From the NCBI GenBank assembly GCA_016709305.1, contig JADJNA010000018.1:46078-110077 (forward strand): a DNA stretch of 64,000 nt, written 5' to 3'. Origin of the DNA: Candidatus Villigracilis saccharophilus (GTDB lineage Bacteria > Chloroflexota > Anaerolineae > Anaerolineales > Villigracilaceae). Below the pieces are notes generated by a model. The model was not told the DNA's origin. It did not search any database and saw nothing but the letters and a program-made list of their open reading frames with translations. The position numbers and the translations under genes were made by a program. Shown piece by piece: positions 19,921 through 29,842 of this stretch. Positions within the stretch are counted from its first letter, which is position 1. Each line of letters starts with the position of its first letter.

Positions 19921-22900
19921 TGCGTATCTTCCTGTTTGGCGTCGCTCAAAGGGTTGATTTGGATCTTTGCGTAGCGCGCGCCGGTGACTCTTGTCAGCTC
20001 GCTTGCCGTGGTCATTAAAATCGATTGAATGTCTGTTGATCTCCGAATATTGCTGGTCACTTCGAAGATTACGCGTTCACGCTCCGCCTGTAAACGGATC
20101 TGTTCCAGCAAACGGGCGTTTGCAATGATGGCCGCCAGACTTCCTCCAAGCGTACCAAGCATTTCCTCGTCGTTCTCAGTATAGTCGTCAATTTGCTCGC
20201 TTTCCACGTTCAAGACGCCCAGCAGCTCGTTTCGATAGATCAGCGGAACAGCTAGTTCTGAGCGTGTATTTGGGCTGATTTGAATATAACGCGGATCTTC
20301 GATCACGTTTGACAGGCGAAGAGATCGCCTGTGCGCGGCAACCCAACCGGTCACTCCGCTTCCAATGGGGATGTGTAGAGTCATAATATCTTCAGCATAT
20401 CCCATGGATGCTTTTACTTCCAGCATCTTCTTTTCACGGTCCGTTAGGAGGATCATGACTCGGTCGCCTCCAAGCGTAACCTGCAATCCTTTCACTGCGC
20501 TTTCCAGCGCCTCCTCGAGTGTTGTGCCAGATGCGGCGGTGGTGGTGATATGGTGCAGGAGTCTGTGTTGAGATAAATGTTCCTGGGTCTCGGCAAAGAG
20601 TTCCGTATTGACCACTGCTATGGCAAGTTGATCTGCGAGGATCTGCAGGCTTCGTAAATTATCCTCAGAAAATGCGTAGACTTTGATACTTTGAATGTCA
20701 AGCACCCCAAGAATACGCTCTCCCACCTTTAGCGGAATGGCGGCTTCGGCACGGGTATCCGGAAGAATCGGATTTGCGTAGTACGTGGCGTCTTTCGTCG
20801 TGTCGTTCACGATGAGCTGTTCGCCATGGCTGCTTACAAAGCCGACAATGGATTTTGAGCCGATCGCGATCTTATAGCCAGCGCGTTTCATTTGCGCCCC
20901 GGCCTCGCCACTCGCCTCGCGGATCATTGCGAATTCTCCTGACAGGTCGCGTAAAAAGATGGCTGCGTGATAGAACTCAAATCTTTCACGAATGAAATTG
21001 ACGGATTTTATCAATAACTCATCCAGGTTTAGCGAACCGCTAATATCGCGCGCGATTTCTGCCGCAGTTTCCAGTTGCAACGCTTTCCGCTGGCTTTCAT
21101 CCAGTAACCGAACATTATTGATCACCCCTGCCACTTGACCCGCAAGGGTGGTGAAAAATTTCAAGTCGGATTTATCAAAGGCATGCTCTTTTTCATTTTC
21201 CTGGATGATCAATGCGCCGATGGGCTTGTTTTGAACGAACATGGGTGCGCCCATCCAGGACTGTGGGAGTTTGCCTGACACTTTGGCTCCTAGGTCAAGC
21301 GCTTTGCGTTCCACATCTTCCACGAGCATTAATGGCTGTTTTGTGTTTAGTAAGATCGAGGTCAAACCTTCTCCAAGTGGGAAGGATTCTATCGATGTGG
21401 TCTGGCCATCTTCATAACTGAACGGGATGCTGATTGTGTTGCTTACTTCATCGTACAAAGCGACGATTAAGCTGAACTTGCCAATGATTTGATGGATCTT
21501 GACAAGCAGTGCTTGAAAAAAACTTTGAAGGTCTGATGTTTCTGAAATTAATTCATTGATGGATGCCAGCGATTCCATTTCGCTAAGGTGCCGTTCTGTT
21601 TTTTGGATCGCGTCTGCTTTTTCGAGTGTGATCGAGATTAGGTCCGCCAGGTTTCCATATGGTTGTATGGAAGCGCTGGTGATCACCCGTTTTCTTGACC
21701 CAAGCATGATGATAGCCATCAAGGTATCATGTTTTCGGATCGGCAGGAATGCGATATGATCCAATTCCATTTTATTAAGAATGCTGGTGAATGGTCTCGG
21801 AATATTGAGCTGTCTTGATTCAGTTATTACGGTACTGCGTGACAGGTAATCATTAATTTCATCAATATTCGCATTGATATACTTTGGCAATCCGGGAATG
21901 GGTGATTGTGCTCTGGTCGAGTCGGCTGACGAGATGATTTCAAGTTGACCATCTTCTGTTGTACGGAAAACAATGACGGGGTAGGGGGCTTGTTCGACGA
22001 TTTGCGCGCCTATTCTTAATATTTCAGTTTCGCTGACTGCTTTTGCTATTAAACGACTGGAACGATAGAGCCTTTCAAGTTCTTCAAAGTTGATGTGGCT
22101 GGTTTCGACGAGGCCGATCGTTTGTATCGACGCGGCGATCTGGCTAGCCAGAGTGCGAAGCATGACAAGGGTTTCAGTCCCTGTGAAAGCGCCTTCCTTT
22201 ATACTTTGTACGTCCAAAGCCCCCAGCACCAAATTCCCGATCGAGATAGGAACGCAGGCTTCGGAGCGGGTCTCTGGAAGCAGTTCGCTCTTCAAGTGAA
22301 GCGGATCAACCAAAATATCAGAAGCAACTCGCGGCTGATTATTTGCGCTTACCCAGCCGACGATGGATTCTGATCCAACTTCCAATCTGTATTTTTTATC
22401 AATCAGTCCTTTGGTAGCGGCTCCAAAGCCGGCTTTAAACTCAATATACCTGCCGCCGCGATCCATCAGGAAAATACTCGCTTGATAAAATTCAAATTGT
22501 TTAACGAGTAATTCTGCTGTTTTGGCGAGCATTTCATCAAGGTCGGATATGGTTGTGATGTTTTGGGCCACTTCTGCTGCGGTGCGAATCTGCCGTGTAC
22601 GTTCATCCACTTTTTCTTCCAGGGAACGATACGTGCTGCTGAGTTCCTCTGCCATGTTGTTGAAAGAGTCTGCGAGCAGGCCGACTTCGTCTTCGCTCAA
22701 AACTTTCGCTCGTTGATTCCAATCTCCTTCGGCAAATTTGCTGGTGATTTCAGATAATGAGCGTAGTGGTCTGATAATTCTATTAACTCCCAAGCTCAAC
22801 ACGACGCCGGTGGCGGCTAATGTTCCTAAAACAAGGAGAATAGTGAACGGGGCGAGACTTGCTATTTGGCCATAAATATCAGCCGCGTTAACTTCAAGGA

Positions 22901-23795
22901 CTATGCCCGTCTGCATTGACGGAAACCATTGAAGTTGTGCCAGCACTGCATCACCGTTGGGCGCAGTTGTGTCCATTGATTCAGGCTGTGCCTGCTGTGT
23001 AAACATTAGCTCGGTCAGTTTTGATTTAAGTTCGCTGCTGGGGGAGGAGGAGTTGACAAGGGTGAACTCCATGGTGTTTGGGTTGACGTAGATAAATTGG
23101 TCGGTTGAAAGAAGGAAATACGTGCTTGCGAGTGGAGATATGCCGTTGAGAGGCTGAATTAGTTCCAGCAGGTTATCTTTTTCCGTGATCCCCACTAACG
23201 CACCAAGAGTTGAACCTCCGCCGGCTGTTTGATAGTTCAATGCGGTAATAAAGTAAGAAATGATCTTCGTAAATCGGCGAGAGCCCGTACAGCGCACTCG
23301 AATGATTTTTCTCTACCGGATTGAAAATATTCGAAGTTATGGACTTCCTCAGCCAGCTCTCGTTACTTGCAAGTTTGATACTCCCTTTTGTGTCCATCAA
23401 AAAAGAATTGATCGAATACAGGTGCGCCTTCCTGTGTTCATTCTTTGAAATTCTTTAATGAAGTCGTTTTGGATGACGTCAAACTGGTCGTTCATCGGAT
23501 TCGCGTGTAATCCGAGCTCGATCAGAGCCCTAAAGTCCTCATTTTCAACCTGATTTGCGAGCAGAGCTTCTCTATGTTTGATTTCGCGGTCTATTAGCTT
23601 AAGTTGATTGGTTAAAAGGTTTTGTGATTGTGTAATTGCTTGTTCCCGTAGAAGCCCGCGCGCACGAAAATACGCCATTCCGGCCATTAAGGCAAGTGGA
23701 ATAAAAGTAAATATAAGGAGCGTTCTTACAAGCGTGCCTGTCAGACTGCCCTTAAATCTTTTTTGCTGGCTAATAAGTACGGGCGTCGCTTTCAT
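19917..23795 (-). CDS. Large Cache-HAMP-(GAF)5 membrane sensor (two compensating frameshifts)
   Basis: Three frames join into about 1,292 residues. The frame is lost near 23420 (FQRMNT then EGAPVFD) and regained near 23255 (SPIYEDHF then ALNYQTAGGG), so start and end share one frame. A membrane helix (about 25-45) and a Cache-like external domain precede a second helix and a HAMP domain (EGDWNQRAK, DEVGLLADSFNNM). Five GAF domains follow; the first, fourth and fifth have the PxTRxEA/LxxPL pattern of the family, while the second and third are divergent. The protein ends in the common tail (TASELTRVTGARYAKIQI). It is the first sensor after the two receiver genes and may be the hub of the set. 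It has no output domain. Confidence 0.75.
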
Positions 23796-23803
23796 TGAAG
23801 TTT

Positions 23804-24256
23804 TTAACTATATTCCCAGACTGATTCTCCACTCAAGATGCGGCGGATCTGGTCGGGGAATTTGTCTGGGTCAAGAGGTTTCCCTAAAAAACCATCAAAC
23901 CCTGAATCCTTGGCTTTTTTCATTTGTTCAGGGCTGGCCTCGGCCGTTACTGCAATAATGGGTACTGTTTTGAATCGCTCAGAAGCGCGAATCTTTTTTA
24001 GCGCGCCATAACCATCTTCATAGGGAAGACGAATGTCCATCAGGATCAGATCAAGGCGTGGTAGGGTGTCTGCATACTCGACAACCTCATATCCCGAAGT
24101 TTTCCATTCACAATGGATTCCCAGATAACCGAGCATACGTGCGATCAACACGAAATTTGAAACATTATCTTCCACTACCAATACTGCCGCATCGTTAGGA
24201 ATATTCGGCTTACGGATTGGCTGCGTGTCAGAAACAGCAGGTGTTTCATCAGACAT
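23804..24256 (-). CDS. Stand-alone response-regulator receiver domain
   Basis: The protein has 150 residues: a 22-residue disordered N-terminus and one CheY-like receiver. The acidic pair Glu29-Asp30, the phospho-acceptor Asp74 in LILMDIRLP, the Thr in IIAVTAEA and the Lys in GKPLD are all present, so it should be phosphorylatable. There is no output domain. It has a strong AAGGAG ribosome site and overlaps the upstream receiver gene by 8 nt. Single-domain receivers of this type usually act as phosphate relays or bind a partner protein. The cognate histidine kinase is not in the window. Confidence 0.9.
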   Translation of the reverse strand: MSDETPAVSDTQPIRKPNIPNDAAVLVVEDNVSNFVLIARMLGYLGIHCEWKTSGYEVVEYADTLPRLDLILMDIRLPYEDGYGALKKIRASERFKTVPIIAVTAEASPEQMKKAKDSGFDGFLGKPLDPDKFPDQIRRILSGESVWEYS

Positions 24257-24644
24257 TGTTGCTCCTTATCATAAATCGTTCAATCTGCTGGGCAAGGGTG
24301 TCAACATCGATCGGCTTTTGTATATAACCATTGCATCCCGCTTGAAGTGATTTTTCGCGATCCCCGCGCATAACATTCGCAGTTACCGCAACAATGGGAA
24401 TTGTTGAAAATTTTTCAATTGCCTTGATTTTGGAAGTTAATATATAACCATCCATATCAGGCATGTTGATGTCCATCAAGATCAGATCAATCTCTCCGCC
24501 CTCAAGTTTTTCCAATGCTTGCTTTGCGTTAATCGCTTCTATAACAGAATAGCCTTCTGAGTTAAGCACTCTGCGTATCAAGCTTCTGTTATCTGGATTG
24601 TCTTCAACATATAAGATGTTGCCTTTATCAAGATTTGGCATCAT
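24249..24644 (-). CDS. Stand-alone response-regulator receiver domain, first gene of the GAF operon
   Basis: The protein has 131 residues with the complete receiver set: Glu14-Asp15, phospho-acceptor Asp58 (LILMDINMP), Thr88 and Lys110. It resembles DivK-type single-domain regulators. Two adjacent ATG codons start the frame; the ribosome site is CGGAG about 10 bases upstream. It is the promoter-proximal gene of the 24.6-kb minus-strand string and lies about 80 nt downstream of the terminator that closes the tRNA-Gly gene. I see no clear promoter in that short gap, so the exact transcription start is open. Confidence 0.9.
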   Translation of the reverse strand: MMPNLDKGNILYVEDNPDNRSLIRRVLNSEGYSVIEAINAKQALEKLEGGEIDLILMDINMPDMDGYILTSKIKAIEKFSTIPIVAVTANVMRGDREKSLQAGCNGYIQKPIDVDTLAQQIERFMIRSNNV

Positions 24645-24721
24645 GGCGGACTTTCTCCGTATTGAATTCTACTTGTTAGGTAAAAGCACCCGCATAACAG
24701 CAACCTTACAAAACCTTTTAT

Positions 24722-24750
24722 AAAAAATCGAGGCTGCCTCGCCTCGATTT
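24722..24750 (-). terminator. Rho-independent terminator after tRNA-Gly
   Basis: On the minus strand a 10-bp stem (AAATCGAGGC pairing with GCCTCGATTT) with a 6-nt loop is followed by a run of T. It lies six bases downstream of the tRNA gene and separates it from the receiver/GAF operon. Confidence 0.8.
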
Positions 24751-24756
24751 AACTTG

Positions 24757-24828
24757 AGCGGGTGATGAGATTCGAACTCACGATATCGTGCTTGGGAAGC
24801 ACGCGTTCTACCACTGAACTACACCCGC
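24757..24828 (-). tRNA. tRNA-Gly (anticodon CCC)
   Basis: Read on the minus strand, the acceptor stem GCGGGTG pairs with CACCCGC. The D arm (GTTC/GAAC), the anticodon stem CGTGC/GCACG around the loop TTCCCAA, and a T arm with TTCGAAT all fold. Anticodon CCC reads GGG glycine codons. CCA is not encoded. Length is about 72 nt including the discriminator base. Confidence 0.92.
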
Positions 24829-25352
24829 GTAGTTTTACGAGGGAAATTCCTCGTTTTGCCTGTTTTTTTTCGAAATCTCCGTAGGGGGAGCAAGCGCACT
24901 AATTTTAGTCTAAAACCTCACTTTTTTCAAACAAATATTTGAAATTCATCTGAGCTTGGCATATGGACTATAACATATTTTTAATTTCCGTTATCGGTGC
25001 CATCCGGTATATTGTGGTTTCCCAATATTATCTATTGGATGCGCCTCAGCCGGCTTTCCTTCATTTTGTTTTTTTGCAAATATCGTAGTTATTTCCACAC
25101 GCCGACAATTGTAGTTTGACCTCGATCAATCCGAATCAATTCGAATAGCCCGTTGTTGTATTGATCATAAATGATCAGGCTTACTTCTGCTGTCCAATAT
25201 TCTACCTCCAAATATTCCCGGAAAATTCACAGGAAATTTACAAAGAAAATGCTAGAATAATCAAATAATTCCCGGAAAACCAAAAAGAACGTTGACAATA
25301 TGGTTTTGATACGGAATACATTACAATATTATTCTGTTGATAAAGGTGACTC
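24829..25352. promoter_or_regulatory. Intergenic region with possible promoter for the CHASE4 cyclase
   Basis: About 520 bp without a gene. The only signals I see are at its right end. A TTGACA (25292-25297) is followed 19 bases later by TACATT (25317-25322), a weak plus-strand promoter with long spacing. An AAAGGTG ribosome site lies just before the ATG at 25353. The rest is AT-rich with no RNA gene or repeat that I recognise. The tRNA-Gly promoter must lie somewhere near 24830-24880, but I cannot place it. Confidence 0.4.
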
Positions 25353-27545
25353 ATGACAGTCTGGAAATCAATTTTTCTTGCTTCAATTATTCTGGTGGTC
25401 ATGATCGGATTGGTCACATTCATATCCTATCAGGCACAGGTACCATCCATCCTGCAACAGGAACAAATAGACGTCCAGCAGAACCTGTTCCGCAGCACTA
25501 AAATGGTCGATGATGGATTGAACGATCTTTACACACAAGGACCTGAATGGGCTTTTTGGGACGACACTTACGAGTTTGCCCAAAACCCAAATTCGGAGTT
25601 TGTTACCTCATGGTTATACAGCGCAGCCTTCAAAGATATGAATGTAAATATAATATATATCTCGCGGCTTTCGGGGGAAACCTTATTCTCCAAGGCTTAT
25701 GATCTGACCCAAATGGAGGAAATCGACCTGCCGGGTGATTTTGGTGAGCAATTTATCAGCGGCAGCCCGCTTGTTCGCAAGATCATCTCAAGGAATGGAA
25801 TATCAGGTATTTTGGCGCTTAAAGATGGACCATTATCCATTTCAGCCTTTCCCATACTGCCGGATACAGGAGACGGCGACCCAGCCGGAATTCTGGTGCT
25901 GGGTCGTTTTACCAACCTTGATCTTGACAGCAACCAAATTGCCGCGGGTGGTGCGCGGCTGGGAATTGTAAATAGCAACATGGCCCTCAACGCGAATCCA
26001 CTATTAAGCCAGATTCAAGAAATGAACGCCACGCGGAAGGATCAGTTGGTGGCGGCGACCAATAACGAAACCATCTCCGGATTCCAAATCCTCGAAGATA
26101 TCTACGGAAAACCCACAATCCTGATCAAACTGGACCAACCGCGTATCATGTTTTCCAACTGGACCCGAATGGTGGTCACATTGGATTTTATCGTTGCGTT
26201 TGTGATCGTTGCCTTTTGGTTACTCATGGATATATTTTTCCGCCGCTTGAATTACGCCCAAAGCCAGCAGGCTCTCGCAGAAAAGCAATTTCGCTTAAGC
26301 GAGGAAAAATACCAAACGGTTTCCGAAGCCGTGCCAGATATCCTTTGGGAGGTAAATGCAAGCGGAATCTACACTTACCTAAATTCCCGAGTCCGAGATA
26401 TTCTGGGGTTTGAACCCAGGGAATTGATCGGTAGAAATTCAATGGAATTAGGTGATCACTCAAATCACCTGGGGCAGGGAAACGTAAGAAATTTACTTAT
26501 TCAGGGTAAGCCGGTCTACGGTTTGCTCAACACCTTTCGTCATAAAAATGGAACAGAGGTCATTCTTGAGTCTAATTCATTGCCGGCTTTTGATCAGAAC
26601 GGTAATCTGGCATGCATTCGAGGTATCGACCGGGATGTGACTGAACGTGAGGCAACTTCCGCCTTGATCAAGCAGGTTGAAGCGCGCTATCGGCAGCTTG
26701 TGGAACAGATCAATGCCGTGACATATATCCGGCTATTTGAAGATGAAAACCGCTATTTCTTTACTTTTATGAGTCCTCAAGTTGAAAAACTTCTCGGTTA
26801 CAAATCGGACGACTTGGTTCAGAAAAATAATTCATGGGTGCCATTAATCCACCCCGACGACCGTGCCCGTGTTCAGTCAGAAAGCTTGCACTCGCTGGTA
26901 AGCAATGAGAATTTTTCTGGTGAATACCGTATGGTAACCCTCGATGGGCGCACAATCTGGGTGCATGAAGAAGCTGCACTGTCGAACGAATTGGGGCAGA
27001 GACCAGGCGCCTGGCACGGTGTGATTTACGATATCACGATTCGAAAGGGGATGGAAGAGGACCTGCGCTATATCAGTTCGCACGATGCGATGACCGGCGC
27101 GTACAACCGCGGATATTTCAACCACAGCCTGGAAACGCTCCAAAACAGCAGCCAGTTCCCGGTCAGCATTATCGTTTGTGATTTGGATAATTTAAAAACC
27201 ATTAATGATCGTCTGGGGCACGCTGCCGGTGATAAGTTAATCTGCAATACTGTTGCTTTGCTGCAAAAGTGTTTTCGTCCCGAGGATATCATCGCCCGTA
27301 CAGGGGGCGATGAATTTGTCATTCTTTTCCCTACAACTGACGAGAAAACCATCGAGAGCGTGCTAGCCCGGTTGGATGTGGCGATCGAAAAATATAACAG
27401 CAGTCATTGGGACGCGCCCATCCAGATATCCGTTGGGGCTGCAACAGGAAATGAAGGCTCAATCCTGGATGCCATTTTTAACCTCGCCGACAGTCGAATG
27501 TATGAACAAAAACAAATCCACAAAAAATCGCCCTCATCGTCTTGA
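25353..27545 (+). CDS. CHASE4-PAS-PAS-GGDEF diguanylate cyclase
   Basis: The protein has 730 residues. A membrane helix (about 7-27) and a second one (about 272-296) flank an external CHASE4-type domain. Two PAS domains follow (about 312-430 and 440-560), the second ending in a PAC-like segment. The GGDEF domain (about 570-725) has the intact active-site motif GGDEF. The sequence RPED lies five residues before it, matching the RxxD inhibitory site, so the enzyme should make c-di-GMP from two GTP and be product-inhibited. The ATG follows AAAGGTG at good spacing. It is a single-gene unit, convergent with the polyprenyl synthase. What the CHASE4 domain binds is unknown. Confidence 0.9.
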   Translation: MTVWKSIFLASIILVVMIGLVTFISYQAQVPSILQQEQIDVQQNLFRSTKMVDDGLNDLYTQGPEWAFWDDTYEFAQNPNSEFVTSWLYSAAFKDMNVNIIYISRLSGETLFSKAYDLTQMEEIDLPGDFGEQFISGSPLVRKIISRNGISGILALKDGPLSISAFPILPDTGDGDPAGILVLGRFTNLDLDSNQIAAGGARLGIVNSNMALNANPLLSQIQEMNATRKDQLVAATNNETISGFQILEDIYGKPTILIKLDQPRIMFSNWTRMVVTLDFIVAFVIVAFWLLMDIFFRRLNYAQSQQALAEKQFRLSEEKYQTVSEAVPDILWEVNASGIYTYLNSRVRDILGFEPRELIGRNSMELGDHSNHLGQGNVRNLLIQGKPVYGLLNTFRHKNGTEVILESNSLPAFDQNGNLACIRGIDRDVTEREATSALIKQVEARYRQLVEQINAVTYIRLFEDENRYFFTFMSPQVEKLLGYKSDDLVQKNNSWVPLIHPDDRARVQSESLHSLVSNENFSGEYRMVTLDGRTIWVHEEAALSNELGQRPGAWHGVIYDITIRKGMEEDLRYISSHDAMTGAYNRGYFNHSLETLQNSSQFPVSIIVCDLDNLKTINDRLGHAAGDKLICNTVALLQKCFRPEDIIARTGGDEFVILFPTTDEKTIESVLARLDVAIEKYNSSHWDAPIQISVGAATGNEGSILDAIFNLADSRMYEQKQIHKKSPSSS

Positions 27546-27621
27546 GGATGGAACTGCGGAACATCCCTTTTGAACCGCAAGGCTCGCAAAGAGAGCGAAG
27601 AACACTTTTTAGTTTTCGGCT

Positions 27622-28661
27622 TTATTGTTTTCGATCAAGCAATTTGTATGCCAGTTGGCGCAGAGCATCGCCGCCCTCTCCCTGCGGATTTGCGTTTCCC
27701 AAATAAGCCAAGGCTTTTTGCGTTTCTATTTTGGATATTTCTTCAGCATATTCTTTGCCGCCTTCATCATCCAGTAATTTCGCGACAGCCTTCACTTCAG
27801 AAGCCGTGATTGGTCCTTGCGCCCATCTTTCAGCAAACTTGCCGTGTCTGCCCAAGCCATAAAGTACCGGCAGTGAATTCTTTCCCTCCACAAGGTCGCT
27901 TGCGACAGATTTCCCGGTGACCGATTCATCACCCCAAATCCCCAGAATGTCATCCTGTACCTGGAATGCAAGCCCAAGATGCCAGCCAAATAAGCGGTAG
28001 GCTTCCTGCTGCGTTTCCGCGGCGTTTCCAAGTAACGCGCCAATGTGAGTGCAGACTGCCAGCAGGGCAGAGGTCTTTCCCCGACCATCGGCCAGTATTC
28101 ATCAATGCCAATATCATGCCTCTCTTCGTAAGACATATCCAGAAATTGGCCGCGTGTAAGGTCCAAACAGCTATTGTTCAAAATATTGGCGGCTTTGACA
28201 ACAACCTCGGCCGGATAATATTCCATCAGGTCCATGACGGCTTGATTGGCGATCACAAAGAGCGCGTCTCCGACATTGATCGCCATCGGCGCGCCCCAAT
28301 TCACCCAAACAGTATTTCGGCCACGGCGTTTGTCTGAGTTATCCTGTATATCATCATGAACCAATGAAAAATTGTGTATCAATTCAATGGCTGCTGCTGC
28401 TGATTTTGCGCGTAGCCAATAAGGACTTGCATTATTTTGATCACCCACTTTTTCATTTTCAATTAAAGAAGAAGTTGAGAGCAATACCAGCAAAGGACGA
28501 ATTCGCTTGCCTGTTGCTTCACTCCCCGAACCTTCACCCGTCCAGCCCATATGATAAGTGAGCATTTCGTGAAAATACTTTGTGCGAGGCTGGTCGAGGC
28601 GCGCAACCTGGTGTTTTAGTTCGTCTTCAATTTTCTGAAGCATGGCTTGTTGAATGTTCAT
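27622..28661 (-). CDS. Polyprenyl (farnesyl/geranylgeranyl-type) diphosphate synthase, apparent frameshift near 28080
   Basis: Two frames join into about 346 residues if one G is restored in the GGGG run at 28079-28082, giving YWPMVGGKTSALL. The first aspartate-rich motif is DDIQD in LVHDDIQDNSDKRRG, and the second is DDILG in FQVQDDILGIWGD; both bind the magnesium-diphosphate of the allylic and homoallylic substrates. The residue before the first motif is His-Val-Leu rather than bulky aromatic, which is compatible with a C15-C20 product, but chain length is not certain. The enzyme supplies prenyl chains for quinones or carotenoids. It is 3 nt downstream of the HAD hydrolase gene. Since the gene is likely essential, the indel is probably a sequencing error. 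Confidence 0.85.
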
Positions 28662-28664
28662 GAT

Positions 28665-29294
28665 CTAATTCCCATAGACGGACTGTGTGTGTAGAATATT
28701 TTTCAGATCCATATCCAGTTGTTCGGGGGAGCGGAAATGGATGGTTCGAAAGCCCAGCATGCGGGCGGCTTCAATGTTTGGGAGAGAGTCGTCAATGAAG
28801 AGACATTCCCCGGCTTCGCGATTAATTCGCTGCAGGGTGTATTCATAAATGGATGGATCCGGTTTGACAAGTTTGTGTTCGCCAGAAATGATCAAGTCAT
28901 CAAAGATATTAAGAAAATCGTAACGAGAATGGACGAGCGAAAATTTTTCGAGAGAGAAATTGCTCAATATATATAATGGCCACCCCGCATTTTTTAATTC
29001 GCGCGCGATCTGTATTGTGCCGTCGATCGTTTCCGTAACACAATCTTCCCAATAGGTATCATAGGCCTGTATGAGCTCTGCATATTGAGGAAATTCCGCA
29101 GAGAGTACCGCAACACCTTCTTTAAAGGAGCGGCCGGCGTCCTGTTGCGCGTTCCACTCAAAGAACCGAACCTCCTGCAGAAAAGAGTCGACAGCTTTGG
29201 GGTCGGGGAAGAAGCGCTTGTACAGGCGATACACATCCCACTTGAGGAGGACATTGCCAAGGTCGAAGATAATGGCTGTGATCTGATATTGCAT
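28665..29294 (-). CDS. HAD-superfamily hydrolase (subfamily IA)
   Basis: The protein has 209 residues. Motif I is FDLGNVL with the nucleophile Asp11. The motif II serine is in YILSNFS, the motif III lysine in KLVKPDPSIY and the motif IV acids in FIDDSLPN. The inserted helical cap between motifs I and II marks type IA. The second acid of the usual DxD is replaced by Gly (DLG), as in the YihX/haloacid dehalogenase-like branch, so a phosphatase with an atypical acid/base or a sugar-phosphate phosphatase is likely. It precedes the polyprenyl synthase by 3 nt and is probably cotranscribed. Confidence 0.85.
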   Translation of the reverse strand: MQYQITAIIFDLGNVLLKWDVYRLYKRFFPDPKAVDSFLQEVRFFEWNAQQDAGRSFKEGVAVLSAEFPQYAELIQAYDTYWEDCVTETIDGTIQIARELKNAGWPLYILSNFSLEKFSLVHSRYDFLNIFDDLIISGEHKLVKPDPSIYEYTLQRINREAGECLFIDDSLPNIEAARMLGFRTIHFRSPEQLDMDLKNILHTQSVYGN

Positions 29295-29313
29295 CGCTTT
29301 ATTTTATCCGATT

Positions 29314-29342
29314 CATTCAGAAGCGGTATAATCCCGCACTTG
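29314..29342 (+). promoter_or_regulatory. Possible sigma-70-type promoter
   Basis: A perfect TATAAT (29337-29342) lies 17 bases after TTATCC (29314-29319), a poor -35 element. It sits about 30 bases before the plus-strand gene at 29374, between it and the divergent HAD gene. Confidence 0.5.
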
Positions 29343-29373
29343 GAAAACCGACCCTACTTTTGGAGAAACAATC

Positions 29374-29796
29374 TTGAGCCGTGTGATCAATCCTGATTCA
29401 GTTGGAAAAGAACGAACCCGCCTAACAAAAGGCATAGTTCTGTGTATTCGTGAACTGGCAAAACAGGCAGCTGTTACGCCGGAGGCAAAAGACCTGGCGG
29501 CATACATTGCGCTCGCGCTGCAGGCGATCTCGGATGGTATTGATGTGTCTGTGGCCGCATGGGAAAAACGCGATTATTGGGTGAAGGCCGATAAATTCCG
29601 CATGGAGTGGATGTGGGCAGGGCAGGCGGCAGAAAAAATGAAGACAGCCGTCCTGACCGATGACTGGGCGGCTGTTGCCGTCCTTATGCCGCAAATCGCC
29701 TCAAGATTCAGCAATGTGATCGTTTCAGATAATCACCGCCTGGGCAAACCGTGGGCGGGGGCGTATACCCTGCTGGCGTTCCATCGAAAACTGTAA
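29374..29796 (+). CDS. Conserved hypothetical protein, about 140 residues
   Basis: I do not recognise the family. The product is a soluble, mostly helical protein of 140 residues rich in Ala and Trp (WEKRDYWVKADKFRMEWMW in the middle), without a signal peptide, metal motif or nucleotide motif. Its promoter-like TATAAT lies about 30 bases upstream, and a strong two-way terminator follows its stop. It stands alone between the divergent HAD gene and the convergent SET-domain gene. Confidence 0.65.
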   Translation: MSRVINPDSVGKERTRLTKGIVLCIRELAKQAAVTPEAKDLAAYIALALQAISDGIDVSVAAWEKRDYWVKADKFRMEWMWAGQAAEKMKTAVLTDDWAAVAVLMPQIASRFSNVIVSDNHRLGKPWAGAYTLLAFHRKL

Positions 29797-29842
29797 AAAA
29801 TAAAATCTCCGAATTCTTTGGGAACCCGGAGATTTTATTTTT
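29796..29842. terminator. Bidirectional terminator
   Basis: A 16-bp stem (AAAAATAAAATCTCCG with its exact complement) and a 15-nt loop give A- and T-rich flanks on both sides. It serves the plus-strand gene ending at 29796 and the minus-strand SET gene ending at 29841. Confidence 0.85.

Noticed and set aside
23255..23420. Programmed frameshifting in the five-GAF protein
   Set aside because: The two shifts cancel, no slippery heptamer with downstream structure is evident, and similar indels occur in unrelated genes.
24829..25290. Hidden small gene or RNA in the gap after tRNA-Gly
   Set aside because: I find no frame with a ribosome site and motif, and no stable conserved-looking fold; left as plain intergenic DNA.
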